A DNA stretch of 64,000 nt from Cycas panzhihuaensis. Its lineage: Eukaryota; Cycadophyta. The notes under the pieces are model-generated. The model was not told the origin of the DNA. It saw only the letters and a list, made by a program, of their open reading frames with translations, and did no database searches. The stretch is taken from positions 170,879,741 to 170,943,740 of the forward strand of contig CM041465.1 in the NCBI GenBank assembly GCA_023213395.1. The letters run 5' to 3'. Position 1 is the first letter of the stretch, and the number at the start of each line of letters is the position of its first letter. This document shows positions 1-12,650 of the stretch, in pieces. A program made the position numbers and the translations under genes.

Positions 1-142
1 TATTGAGTTATTACATCATCTAATAGCATATTTACATAGATATGTATGTATGTCACATATCTATATGATTAGTAGGATTGTGTATGTGTCCACTATTATA
101 ATATTAAACATTACATATTTGATAATGTCACATATTCTAGCA
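1..142 (-). repeat. 3' LTR remnant of the oldest Copia element
   Basis: This AT-rich segment matches 19193-19337 nearly base for base apart from scattered changes, in the same orientation. On the minus strand it would begin TGCTAGAATATG, directly after a purine tract (AAGAGGGAA, 143-151) that fits a polypurine tract. I read it as the U3 end of a 3' LTR whose rest lies left of the window. The partner LTR at about 18851-19337 is flanked by a primer-binding-site-like sequence, which supports the pairing. The target duplication cannot be checked because the left end is outside the window. Confidence 0.6.
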
Positions 143-3100
143 TTCCCTCTTAATGTTTAGTGTCTTCATATCTTCATGTTTTCAATTTATTAGATAATGT
201 AACATGTATAATAATTTCTATTTGTATTATCACATGTAACTTACAATCATTATATCATCCATCATCTATAAATGTATCAACTACTATGCTTGTCTCTTGC
301 AAACATTAATCGATAAAAAATAAGGATATACCTATAAAACTTGTATGTAGTCATTTGTGATCAGTAGTGACCAACTATAAATATCCAGCTTATAAATATC
401 AACCAATTATCATCATCATCAACATCATCAACTAATATACGAAGTTTTTTCCTCAACATCTTTATATCTTCATGTATAAAATTACTATCAAACATCTATT
501 AACCAATCATCATAATAATCTCAACAAATAAATTGATTACTGGGTCCATATAAAATAATAACCATATATTGAAATACATGGGTAATTAGAATTTGTCATC
601 ACTAGTTCTCTAGGTAATTATTTTAAATATATAATTCATCAAGTTTTAAAATGCTTGTTATAAGAGTAACATAATCTTAGCTCTTGTGTACGAGTTAAAA
701 CAACATAATCTACTATGTTGTATAAGAGTAGCTTATGCAACCTTTATTTACTTATTGTAAACAAGATTTCTTTATGTGCTTCCTCACTTGCACACTTCTA
801 TAGCCTTCTTTTGGCAACTATTAATCACTCATCATCAAACAACCATCCAAAATATACTAACTTTAAGAATAAACCAAATTACTTGGCTAAGACAAGTTAG
901 ACGTAACAAGGTAACATAATCAATGTGTTTTTATGTCTCTTGTTATATATGGCTAGTCGTATTTCTCACTTACAAATACTTTCTTCTATTAGTTGGAAAA
1001 CTTTAATAACTAATTATTAGTTGGATAATATTAATAACTAATTGTTATGCTAATTATATAATCATATGAGATTTTTCTCCTTGTCTTATAAATAGGTGGA
1101 ATTCTCTTAATCAACTCCTTATCTTACCATCAATAATCAAACTACCCCTTTGTCAAATCAAGTGGTGTTATTAATCATTAAACATGTGTCCATCAACTAT
1201 TAAGCATTTAAAAGGTTGTTTAAACTAGGTGATATATTTATCTATTTAGTATTGTGTACTTATACTAAACCAAATCTATAAAATTTAAGGGGAATTTATA
1301 TGTTCAACATATTAATAAAGTTCTATATTAACAACTCAATAAACATATCCCACTCTATATATATTTTAATCTATCATGAGCTCTTAAGTATCATAAATGA
1401 GCCTTGAATTATTCACTTTTAAATAAAACTTCATTTTCCTTCATCATAAAAAACTATATAATCATCATATCGGGAGCCTTTGAAAACATTAGAATATCTA
1501 AAATTTTTTCTTAAAAGATTTATAAAATGCATATTTTATGAGGTTTAAAGAACTTTATTAAACTTTATCTTTTAATATCTCTATCATCTACTATCTAAAA
1601 TATGTTGTGTGACCACTCATTTTGAATGTCTCAAAGTCTTATTTTCAATATAACAAACGATGTCTGATTTTGATATTCTAGTGAAAAGTTATGGTAAAAA
1701 ATACACCACTATGTCTCAAAATTTATATGATCCTTAAGAAAATTGAATTCCAATTTTTAAAATAAATTCAATTCAATTTACAATTTTAAAATTTATAGGA
1801 AAGATTAAATTTAATTTATTTAGATTTGAAGTTTGCCTCTTTCGTGAATAAGTCCTTAGTCACATAACTCCTCTATATGACCACCTATTAACTCACTAAG
1901 GGGTTATAAACTTTAAAAAATTATAAAAAATAATTAAATCTAAAAATTTATATATAATTCTTTTTATGCTTTAAAAAGGAATTAGTGCAAAAACTTTGTC
2001 TACGTTGATAGATCTATATGAATGGTTGGAAGCATCATCTCCCTGAATCTTTATTAGATCTCTTTCTTAACTCAAACTCCTTGACCTTTGTCAAATGGTT
2101 ATGATCCAACTTATTGATTGTACTATCCATGGCCTTCTCAATCTTCTCTTTATCCACTAGATCTAACTTTCTAATGATCTTCTTATCTTAGGCAGTGTTG
2201 CTCATATTGTAGGCATAATTCTTAAGTGAATTCTTAGCATTGACATTCTTCTTCACCAATTTGTCCTCAAGCTTATACCTCTCAATGTCCTGTATTGTCT
2301 GGTTTTCTCCATTCATATTTTTCATATAAATTTCTAGCATGTTTTCTATAACTATTTTGGCAGATTCTTCATTGGCGTGGGTGTGGGTGACCCCTGTTGG
2401 ACCATTATTTCTTCATCTTCATTTAGCATTTAATTTATTTAATTGCTTAGGAAATCCTCTGGATTCATTCATAGTGGGGGCACTAGTATGTTTCATGCTT
2501 ATTCTACACTTCTACTACATGGGTATTATATTAGCCAAAAGGACTGTCACTTGTTGTGGAATAAAATCATAAGATAAATAACTTGTTTCTTTCTCTTCAT
2601 GCATGATTCATATCATATCCATGGTAGTTTGCATATATTTCTATAGAGGTGGCCTTCTCAGCTGGTTGTTATTTTCTATTACTTGTCTATGATTTGTGTT
2701 TGATCGAAGGTTATTTTACATGGACACAAATAAATTTACTAGATCAACACATAATTGATGGGTGAAGACCTTAATAATATAGCAATTATAAACTATAGAT
2801 TTTCCATGGCTATAGACTAGTTTTAATGGTGTAAGGATGCTTGATTAGATATAAATAAAAAACATAGTAGGGTTTACAACTTCGTATGAACATATCATAC
2901 CATGAACAATAGATGGTGAATAAATCTCTTCAAATGCCTGGGGTTGTTTATGGCCTTATATTTTTATTTTAAATGTCATAATAAAATCATAGCATTTATT
3001 CAATTGCTACAGTATGTCCTTAAATAATAACACCATCATAATATAACCATTCAAGTATTAAAACCCTTATATATGTGATTTTCATCACTCCCCTACATAA

Positions 3101-3194
3101 CTAAATTAAATGTACACACCATCTAGTCAATGTGCTACATACCTTCTTACTTCATATTATTATACCACATACCTTTTTATTGTTAAATATTCCA
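143..3194 (-). other. Internal remains of the oldest Copia, mostly unrecognisable
   Basis: This is roughly 3 kb of AT-rich sequence between the polypurine-like tract and the younger Copia insertion at 3200. I see no recognisable gag or pol in it. Minus-strand reading of about 2341-2720 has coding-like stretches with stops but no motif I can name. The only identifiable part is the Hsp70 fragment near 2041-2340, listed separately. Confidence 0.4.
2041..2340 (-). pseudogene. Hsp70 C-terminal lid fragment (pseudogene)
   Basis: Minus-strand translation from 2340 downwards gives about 100 codons that follow the alpha-helical lid region of cytosolic Hsp70. Visible landmarks in order are IERYKLED, NAKNSLKNYAYNMSNT, DKKIIRKLD, DKEKIEKAMDSTINKLD and KVKEFE. 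In the family these correspond to the YKAED, AKNALENYAYNMRNT, KLDPADKKKIEDAI and WLD blocks. One in-frame TAA follows SNTA. The ATPase domain, the beta-sandwich substrate domain and the EEVD tail are absent, so it cannot be a chaperone gene. It lies in the interior of an old Copia element and in the same orientation as that element, so it may be a transduced gene scrap or a pre-existing pseudogene. Family identity is firm from the sequence pattern; the origin is inference. Confidence 0.72.
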
Positions 3195-3199
3195 CAAAC

Positions 3200-3511
3200 T
3201 GAAAGAAAGATGGATCTAGGGAATAAATCACTCACATGCATATAATGGCAATGGAGAATGAAAAGGAGATGAAACAAGATATGAGAGTAAGCTTGGAGAT
3301 GAGAATGAATAATGACTCCCTCCTTGAGATTTCATCTTTTATTATTGAGGGTGAGCATTAGGGTTAGGATTTTCCTGCCTAATGACATGAATATGAAATT
3401 ACATCTAAATGCACATAAAGTACATTTCATTAATAGACAAATGTTAATAATATATCCTAAGGTTACATAATTAATCTACACAAATGACCTTAATACATTA
3501 ACCTCTTTTAA
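3200..3511 (-). repeat. 3' LTR of the outer Copia
   Basis: About 312 bp that align along their full length with 17773-18083. On the minus strand the terminus is TCTTTCTTTCA at the right end of the LTR. The left end has decayed from TGAAAG to TTAAAAG. The AAGGGAGGAG purine tract (about 3512-3521 on the minus strand) is the likely polypurine tract. Confidence 0.85.
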
Positions 3512-3999
3512 CTCCTCCCTTAATAGTGAAAGTTCATTTTAAGAAAATCTATTCTATAAGGTCTTCATTTGAGCCTCATTATTACATTGATATTCTAATT
3601 GACACTTTTATAGGAAAACCCTCATGGGGAATAAAAACCCACGACTTTTCTAAGATTTATAGCCCTTTTTATAAATCAAAATGGCTAAGGTGGCTCTTTG
3701 ATATAGCCTGATATCCAAGCATCTTAAATATGCAGCTTAATCTAGTAAGTCTTCATATACTATTTAGTCATTCCCTATGCCCTTTTGGGTTTTCATAGGT
3801 TTTGATTTTTTAAAACTAGTACAACCCTTATCCTTCCATGCCCACATGGGGTTTTCATAAATAGGATAGAGCAGAGACTTACTCTTACTCTTCCATGCCT
3901 ACAAGGGGTTTTCATGAAAAGAATAGAGTATGATGATCCTATTGCCATATTCTTTGATCAGTTGAAGATGGAGGTCTTAAGGTTGAACTGTCTTCGAAA

Positions 4000-5598
4000 T
4001 TATTCAAACTTCAACTTTTTCACATGTTTGGTGAAGATATCAGCTACTTGATCTATTGTGGGATAGTATTCTAGTTGAATTTTGCCATCATGAATAAGTT
4101 CTCTAATCCTATGGACTTTTATACTTATATATTTAGTACGATCATGAAATACAAGATTTTTTGCCATGCAGATTATTGATTGATTATCCACATAAAGACT
4201 TATAGGACTTGTTTGGGTGATATTCAATGTTCCTAATAATTTTCTAAGCCATATCACCTCCTTACTACTCTCAAAAGCAGTAATGTATTCAACTTCAATA
4301 GTTGAATCTACAACTATCTTCTATCGTTTGGATCTCCATGATATTGGTGTTATTCCAAGAAATATTACATACCTAGACGTAGATCTTCCTATATCTTTAT
4401 CTTCTGCAAAGTCTAAGTCTGTGTATGCAAAAAGTTTGAAGTCTAAATTAGGTTCATACAATAGACCATATTTACTAGTCATCTTAAGGTATCTCAACAC
4501 TCGTATTGTTGCTTTCCAATGATTCTGCTTAGAATTTATCATGTAACGATCAAGAATACTGATAGAGTGTGCAATATCTAGCCTTGTATTAGTAGTGTAG
4601 ATGAGACTACCTACAAGTTTTCTATAAAGTATTGCGTCTGCCTCCCTAGTGTCACCGTCATTTGAGAGTTTGGTATTAGAGTCCATAGGTAAAACCATTG
4701 GTCGAGTATCTTCTAAATAAAATTTGGTTACAAGATCGTTGATGTATTTTTCTTAGGAGAGATTTTTTTTTTCATTCTTTTGTATTACTTCAATTCACAA
4801 GTAATATTTCGTTAAGACGAGGTCATATAATTCAAACGTTTTTCCAAGGTCCTTTTTCAGCTGGCTTATTGCCTATTCACTATCACTCGTTACTAGAATG
4901 TCATCCACAAAGATTATGGGATAAGTGACTTTATCCTTATGGTGCTTGATGAACAATGTTGCATCAATATCTTGGTAGTCACAAACCTCGTATCCAAGTT
5001 GCCTATTTCTTTTAGACAACTTGGAAAACCAAGCACAAGGGGCTTGTTTAAAGCCGTACAAGGATTTTGAGCCTACAAACCTTATGCTCTTGACCCTTGA
5101 TCTCATATCCTTTTGATTGAGCGATGTAAATTCTTCTTCAAAATCTTCATTAAGAAATGTGGTCTTAATATCGAGTTGGTGGATTTTCCAACCTTGTTGA
5201 GCAGTCAAGGCCATAAGAGTTCTAATTGTAGGCCACTTGGTTACAGGTACAAAGACTTTACTGTAGTAGATGCCTTCCCTTTATGTAAATCTTTTACCTA
5301 CCAACCTTGCCTTATATTTTTCAAGGGTGCCATATGATCTATATTTATTTTTTAACACCTATTTATTTTGAACTGCTTTTCTGCTAAGTGGTAGATCAAT
5401 GAGCTCCCATATACCATTCTTAATAAGAGACTGGAACTCTTCGTTCATGGCATTTCTCCAAGCTGTATGATTTATAACTTCTTGGTATGTTAGGGGCTCT
5501 TCATTAAGAGTAAGTTGCAGTTCTGTCAGTTCAAGATCAGTATATAATGATTCCTGTATCCTTGCTCCATGGGCATTTTGAGCGCTAGTTTTACCCAC
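4000..5598 (-). pseudogene. Outer Copia reverse transcriptase and RNase H (broken)
   Basis: This is minus-strand pol remains in several frames. From 5598 down, the start of the Copia RT is visible (ITHTAWRNAMNEE, WELIDLP). Then come WKIHQLDIKTTFLN and SLYGFKQAPCAWF at 4873-5214, with the catalytic box as IFVDDILVTS (F-V-D-D, the usual Y being F). Segment 4321-4698 contains the YRKLVGSLIY and TRLDIAHSIS blocks, the WKATIRVLRYL helix, and the RNase H start (AYTDLDFAEDKD). Segment 4000-4257 contains the terminal RNase H and the region with VDNQS and HDRTKYISIKVHRIRE. The protein would copy element RNA into DNA and degrade the RNA strand. At least three frame breaks make it inactive. Confidence 0.85.
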
Positions 5599-6293
5599 CT
5601 TATCTTGTCGTATGTCCTTATTGAGCTAGTGGGGTTCTTGAGATCCTCGAGTTGGGAATGAGGTCCTTATTTCCTCAACTTCTTAGTTCTCATCTTGTTC
5701 ATTGAAATGATCATTTTATAAGGAGGATGTTGATGCACCTAAGGAAGATGGTCCTTCTACCAATGTTTTGCCTTTGTTAACTGAAGGTAGAGAGGATGGT
5801 TCTTCTATAATGGCTTTGCCTTTGTCAACTCTGTTATCTTCAAAAGATGGTGCTAGATGTGCACTCATTAGTACATAGTTATAACTTGTATCCTATGAGG
5901 CTCTATTGTCAGCTTCCAATATTTGGAGTAATTCATGTCTGTCCCCCCCACTAAATTTTAGAATCTGAACATCATACTTGATAACATGATTATAACGGCG
6001 TGAGGGTACTTTGGAGTCTAGTTTAAGTAACTGATCCTTTGTCATCGCAAAAATAACATCTCTGGTAATGATGATGTTTTATTGTGAAGGTATAAAGGCC
6101 TTATACCCTTTCTTATCCATAGGGTATCTACCCTTGGCTGGAGTTTATTTCGATCTACAACCAGAATGTAGGCATAGCATGCAGAGCCAAAAAATGTGAA
6201 GTAGTGAATAATGGGGGCTTGTTCTGACCACTTTTCATTAGGTGTTTGTCCTTCCTTTGATGGACTAATAACATTGATATAATAAACAACTGT

Positions 6294-7400
6294 CTAGATT
6301 GCTTCAACCCATAGGTAGACATGTACATTTTTATATACCAACATAGCCCAAGCCATGTTCATGATTGTCCTATTCATGCACTTGGCAACTCCATTTTGTT
6401 GTGGGGTACTTAGTATTGTGGTTTGATGCTTGATGTCATTGTCTTGAAGATAGATTTCAAACTCATGTGAGATATATTCACTACCATTATCAGTTTGAAG
6501 ATATTTGAGTTGATAACCTGACTCTTTTTCAGTACATGCTTTGAATTCTTTAAATACACAGAAGGCTTCATCTTTCTTGTGTAGAAAAGCTACCCATACT
6601 TTTCTAGTGAAATTATTAATGAAAGAGATGTAATATAATTTACTCTTCAGTGAAGGAATGGCCATTGGTTTGCATAAATCAGAGTGTACCAATTGTAATG
6701 GATGGCTCGATTTGCACTAACTTTTGGGAAATAGTTGTCGATGAGATTTACTAATGATACAAGCTTCATATTTAAACATGAGCATGTAGCTTCGGTGGGC
6801 ATAGCTTATAGCTTTATATCTAAGTCTATCAAAGTAAATATGGCCAGTGCGAGCATGCCAAAGAGCTTCTAGTAACAATGTTGGGTGGGTCAAGATGAAA
6901 TTAAATGCAAATTCTTCATCAGCACAAGGGCTTTGGGCATAATGGGCTTCAGAAGATGTAGATTCATTTAGTCGAAAGAGTTTGCCAAAGAGATATCTAG
7001 TCAAGACAACTTGATTAGTTAGAGGGTGAATGACTTGGAGAGTCTGGTCATTTGTGGTTATACTCAGATCAAATCCACGAGAGATAAATGTGGATAAGGA
7101 GAGTAGGTTTTGTTTGAGATTGGGTATGTATAAGACATCAAGCAATGTAAATTTTTTTAAGCCTGGGAGTTTTAGGCGAATGTTACCAATTCCTTCAATA
7201 GGTTGTTATGATTTATCAACCATGTGAACAACTCCTTGAACATTTGAGTCAAATGTTTGATATAGACTGTGATTGCATATCATATGTTGAGTTGCTCTTG
7301 TATCTATGATCCATTTTCCTTCGATTGAAGCCATACTACTTGCAAATCTAATAGGGCTTGACATTAGTGAAGGGAATTCACAAGTGATATATCTACATCA
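6294..7400 (-). pseudogene. Outer Copia protease and integrase (broken)
   Basis: Minus-strand order is protease then integrase. The protease active site reads WIIDTRATQHM (near 7270-7310). The catalytic Asp is kept, but the invariant Gly of D-S/T-G is Arg. The segment at 6717-7145 holds the usual post-protease block (NLKQNLLSLS) and the pre-integrase LWHARTGH motif. The integrase core at 6294-6692 shows VHSDLCKP and LQTDNGSEY. The third catalytic residue is lost: the usual GVAER.N block reads GVAKCMN, so Glu has become Lys. Even without the stop between the two segments this integrase would not be expected to work. Confidence 0.85.
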
Positions 7401-8513
7401 AGCTTTAAAGTATCTCTTTGGTTGGTCAATGGAATTTAATGCTGAAGATCCCTCAATTCTTTAAAAGTGTACTTGTGCAAAACTTATACCACTAAAGGAT
7501 TCTTCATAAGTTTCTTTAATATTGTGAGCTCCATGTTTTGGTTGGAACTTGGCCAACTTGTAAGTGGTAATTTTGTAGTCTTTTACTAAGTGTCCTTTAC
7601 AGTTACACTAATCATACATAATAGTTTGATTACCAATCCCTGAAAAAGTACTAGTTTGTCTTGACTGTCTTACTCTTTGTTGAGGTGGCCCTTAGCCTTG
7701 AGACTATCGAGGCTATGAATGAGGGTTTAGTTGATCTTGTGGATGATTTCCCATGTTTCTTCCTCTTCCTCTTACTCAATTATTTCCTCTACCACGAGAG
7801 GGACCTTGATGTTTTGTATAACAAACTTCTTCTTTTACCTAAAAGGTTGTATCTAGAAGAGGGTCAAAAGCTACAAAATTCATATCAAAGGTCTTGTCAA
7901 ATTTTATAAACTTATCAACAAGTGCTTCGAAGTTGAGTGTCTTCAATGTTTTACTAGATTGAAGACTTCTAAGTAAGTTTTTATAATCAAGGACATGTAG
8001 ACATGACTGGATCAAGAATGTCCAAGTGATACATTGGGTCTTAAAATCTTTATTAATTACCCATTTGATTAGTCGAAGGAGATTTATTGACTCATGAGCT
8101 TGTCCCTTCTACATTTTTAATTTGTTCATTTTCAAAACAAGATGAATAAATTCTAAATCTGACTTAGCATCAAAATTCTTCCTGAGAACTTCAAGGACTT
8201 TCCAGGCTGCATCATGTTGTGCTTCATTAATTAAGTTGTGCAAGAAGTGATCAGTAATCAATAGAATTCCTACATGAATCTTTTCATCATCTATCTCCCA
8301 TTGTAGTTTGGCTGCAGTATCTGTAGGAGCTATTGGTGCAGATCCACTAGAAGTATGTGTTGTAGTTGTTATTGGTATGCTAGGTGTAGGCTATAAGTGG
8401 GCTCTCTAAAGGCCTTCATACTTTACAGTACTTTCAACTCTAGTGTATCATAGATCCCAATTTCCTTTGTCTTTCAATTTGCAGTTAACATTATACTTGA
8501 ATTGAGATGACAT
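7401..8513 (-). pseudogene. Outer Copia gag (broken)
   Basis: A Met codon at 8513 (minus strand) opens MSSQFKYNVN followed by a Copia-like KGNWDL block. An in-frame stop follows at once, and more frame breaks come after it. Further down, near 7600, a degenerate zinc knuckle reads C-N-C-K-G-H-L-V-K-D-Y, with the final Cys of the CCHC pattern replaced by Tyr. Position between the leader and the protease fits gag, the RNA-binding capsid protein. Only short stretches are readable. Confidence 0.6.
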
Positions 8514-10001
8514 GGTGATGATGAAAAAGTAGAAGAGATGATAGAAGTATGTGCCACTCACATGTATGGCTAGTACACTTGGCATAGCAGGGATACAGAA
8601 ATAAATACTATGATGAGAAGCAAGCAATGATTAAGTATTTTTCAACAACAATGAGTATAAGCAATGATACAAGAATATGACCTAATATAGAGCTGACAAA
8701 GAGTGGCGATGTGTCATGCCACTAACCTCTAACTTATGTCCAAATGTAAGTGAGATTTCAATGCCTAAGGCTTCTAGTATATGATTAGGGCCTTCACTTG
8801 CGATATCTGCACCTGCACTTGATAATGAAATCCAATTCACAGTAGAGCCCAGGTACTCATAGTCCTCACCCAATTTACTAGTGAGCAACTATATACCTCC
8901 TCCAAAGAGTCAAATAGTATATACGTATCCCATGACTATGATGGATATTAGACCAGATTAATTTTAATTTTGCATTAAGGTTTTCAATTTTCTTGGGTAG
9001 TTATCAAGATTATCCCTGATTGGAGGTCGTAGGTATGGCTAACCTATCCCTCTACTACTATTTCGATTAAGACAAGATCCAGTATAAAACTCACACCTCC
9101 CTTAGGGTATGGACTTCGACCAATTGTAGTCTATTTCAACCAAGTTGAGTGTGCGCACTAGTCAAGAACTGGCGGTATAGATCGTATAGATAAGATTCCT
9201 TTTAAGAATAATGTAATATGTTTCTAAATAACTGAATAACTAAAATGGAAAGTTACCAAATGTAATTGCTTTATTGTTGCTGCTGCTTTTGTGATGCTTT
9301 ATGCTATATATGCAAATAGAAAAAGTATGCTAGATTTAGCAAGGAACCAGATGTTGCTTCTGATCCAAGGTTTCCCTTGCTTTAGTACAATGTTTCCAAA
9401 TATATTTTTAGAAATTTTAATACAAAAGCCACAATGGGCTAAAAAAAAAGAGCAGATCAACTTGCCGCTAAAATATTAATTTTTCTAAACCTAGATGCAT
9501 GTTATTTTGCCATATTTTATGATTTTTTTACATAATTTATAAATAGTGATAAATGGACATTTTTTTCTAAAAATTACAAATATGAATGTGTAAAAGATGA
9601 AATCTAAATTTATGGTAGAAGGAAAAAGTGTTCATGATATTATTTCTGATAGAGTAATGAAGTCAGATTTCTGAAAAGGCATAAAAAAAAAATTCTGCCC
9701 CTAAAAAACACAAAAGTATAATCCCACTAGATATACGGTCTTAGAATCTAAACTTCAATATGTCAAAAGTTGCGTTTTGACATATACATCAACTTTTCCT
9801 TCTACACCATCTCCAAAATCAGCTAAACAATTACCCAAAATGCCCTCGCAATGTCCTTTATAGGGTTGAATAAGAAAATTCAGCATCCGTGAGAAATCTG
9901 CATAAATCTCACTAACTAGTGGATGAAATTTAATAAGATTTATCTTAAAATGATTCTAAGACATAAATCTACCAGATCCATAAATAAAACTTTTAGATTT
10001 T
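8514..10001. other. Outer Copia 5' leader, distal part
   Basis: This stretch lies upstream of the outer gag start and downstream (minus sense) of the inner insertion. With 17319-17758 it makes a leader of about 1.9 kb. It is AT-rich, with short ORFs only and no recognisable domain. The inner Copia's 5-bp target duplication ATTTT ends it at 9997-10001. Confidence 0.5.
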
Positions 10002-10442
10002 TGTTAGATTATATAATGCAAACTTATGTATTTTAATGTAATTATTTATGTCATATGTCTAAAATAAAATTTAAGTCATTGTAATGCTTTTATCTTAGGT
10101 TTAGTTAATTAAATTTGTGGAAGGTCGTTGGAATTGCAAAACTGCATTTCAATGAACCTCCTTAGTATTTAATCTCCAAAATTCCTGAAACATATTCCAA
10201 GAATCTAGGAGGGTTGTCTAAAAGCCTTTTACAAGGCTGGTTTGGTGGTTAGGTGGTTTCTGTATATGGTTTTTTGTTTCTCACTATTCTTAATAAAATT
10301 ACAACCTTAGGAGGTGGTTTTTCTTCCCCAGAAGGGGTTTTCCAACCTGTCAATCTCGTGTATATGTGTAGTGTCATTTGTTGCCTATAATTGCTTTACT
10401 ATGTGATCCTGTGGTGACATTGTGTATATGCCTATTTCTACA
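10002..10442 (+). repeat. 5' LTR of the inner Copia
   Basis: 441 bp bounded by TG and CA, abutting the initiator-Met primer binding site. It contains the imperfect inverted repeat at about 10121-10158 that also occurs in three other LTRs of this family in the window. A TTCCCCAGAAGGGGTTTT motif near its 3' part recurs in the related LTR at 20976-21405 as a variant. Confidence 0.93.
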
Positions 10443-12650
10443 TGGTATCAGAGCACAGTATTTAAAGAATGAAGGTGTCTCAAGAAAAGGAAAAATAAGT
10501 ACGTGCATTAAACAAGAAATTTGAAGCAGAATTTCAAAAATAAAACTAAAGAAAAATAGGTTTCTTCTTTTAAACCCTTGTACATATATGTTTCCATCTT
10601 TTTTTTAGGTCTGGAATTAAATCTCCTCTGCCTTTTTTTGAAACAAATGAAATAATAAAATCTATTCATGCTCTAAAAACCCTGCTATATTTGCGAAGTG
10701 ATGGCCTTGTTATCAGCCTCTTATCTGCCTACTAACCCTATTATATATTACGACTGTTCCTCTTTTTCCTTTCGCTCAAATTTTAGTCAAAGCTCCAGCA
10801 AAATCTTATGCTCCAGAAAATGCCACATAAATTTAGAATTTTTTTTAACCTGTCTATATTGAACTGATGTTGTGAAATCAAAGACAACAAATTTTCAAGG
10901 TAGAACTGCCATGGTTGACCAAAGACGATGAAAATTTGGGGTAGAAGAAAAGAAAGAAGAAACGATAGCCATTAGATCAGGAAATCCAAGGATGAATTCT
11001 AGAGTAAGACGCCCCCTGACTATTAAAGATCGGCAGCATTGCTCTATTCTCCATGCTGCTTGCTATCATTGATATACGATCACAGAGGTAATACAAACGA
11101 ATGCCACTCCACGTAGGTGCCAGGCCAAAGACAAATGCTAGTACTGTAAATCTGTTGCCAGAGCAAATCAACCTCTGTTCTCTAGACAGAGGTTATCTAA
11201 GCAGACTGAAGATACGGATCCATGTAGAGCACTGTTGAAGCCCTCCGTGCTGGGATTGTTTGCCTCCGTTCGTCACCTGGACCTCCGTCTTCATCCTCGT
11301 TTTAGTCCAAACCTATAATGAATGACTCCGCTAAGATTGCGTCTCCATCTTCGCTTCCAGACCTGCAACGAATGACACCGCCATGATTGTGATGAACCAG
11401 GTAGGGTGTCTAACCTACCCCCCCTCCCAGATTTCATTTCTAGTTAAATTTCAATTTTCTTTGTTAAAATCAAATCTCCAGTCATGTCCGTTCGCCGATT
11501 TTTTAAATTTCTTTTTTATTTTATTTTGATTTAATGAACCCACCACCCTCCCCCCCCCGCTTATTACATTATACTTCGATTTAATATAAATCCAACTACC
11601 CCCTTATCACATTAAGTTTATACCCTCCTTAAATTAATCAAAATCCGTTTTAATTGAACTTCTTTTTTTTTAAATAATCTCTAGTATAAATTAATTTAAA
11701 ACTTTCCTTTTTTTAATCAACCTTTAGTACCAAGAATTAATAATCCTGATTTATAACTCAACCCCCCCCCCCTTAATCACATTAGTGTAAAGTTAATCCA
11801 AAACTCCCTTATTATATCAACAATATAAATCAATTCCTTCCCTTCTTTTTTATTTATGTAATACCCCACCACATTCATGATATCAAACTAAACCCCTCTC
11901 TTCACTAAGTTAATGTTTTTTTTTTATATATTCTCTTAAAACCATTCTTTACATTTTTTACAATTAAACTCCCTATGAGATTAGTATAATTTTTTATGTT
12001 TTTAGGTCCCTTATTCTACTATAGGTATTGCATAAATACATACCTTCACATTCTACCTTAATCATGAATTGAATAAATTTTCCCTCTTCCCCCCTAATAT
12101 CTTAGCTTAATCTTTGTCATATATAAGGTATACATTACCTATCAAACATTTATTTAAAAGTTATACATATACATACTATTAACAAAGCCTAATTAACTTA
12201 GGCAAAACTAATTTTTTTTTTTTTCTTCCTTAGTTGTTTGACCAAGATCAAAGTAAAGTATCTGTTTTTTTTTTTTAATACCTTCTTTATACATTTATCT
12301 TTCTTCAAACATAAAACTTAATTAATAAAAAATCATTAACCTTTTTTATTGTAAATTAGTTTTATTAATGCACCATATTCAAACTTAAACACTTAAGGGG
12401 GACTATTTATTTCTTAAATTAAGGGGGAAATTTTTCAAAAAGGGACTGCTTAAGGGGATTTTTTAAGAAGTCATTTATTTATTCAATCTATTTGCAAACA
12501 TGAGATTTTTTCTTTAAGTACAAGTAATGCATACTAGAATGCTTTCTTCAATTATACCTATTAAAATATTAGTCTAATGATTAGTAGTTTTTGTAAGTGA
12601 TTATTTTTTTAATCACCTTCATATTTTTCAATCTACAATCAAACCTCAAT
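10443..12650 (+). other. Inner Copia 5' leader, 2.2 kb with C tracts
   Basis: The primer binding site occupies 10443-10454. The rest is an unusually long untranslated leader for a Copia element. About 10900-11420 is more GC-rich than its surroundings and carries a 64-codon minus-strand ORF (10977-11171) with no family I recognise. From 11411 to 12300 there are repeated runs of 8-10 C and many poly-T tracts. No domain is visible. Confidence 0.55.
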
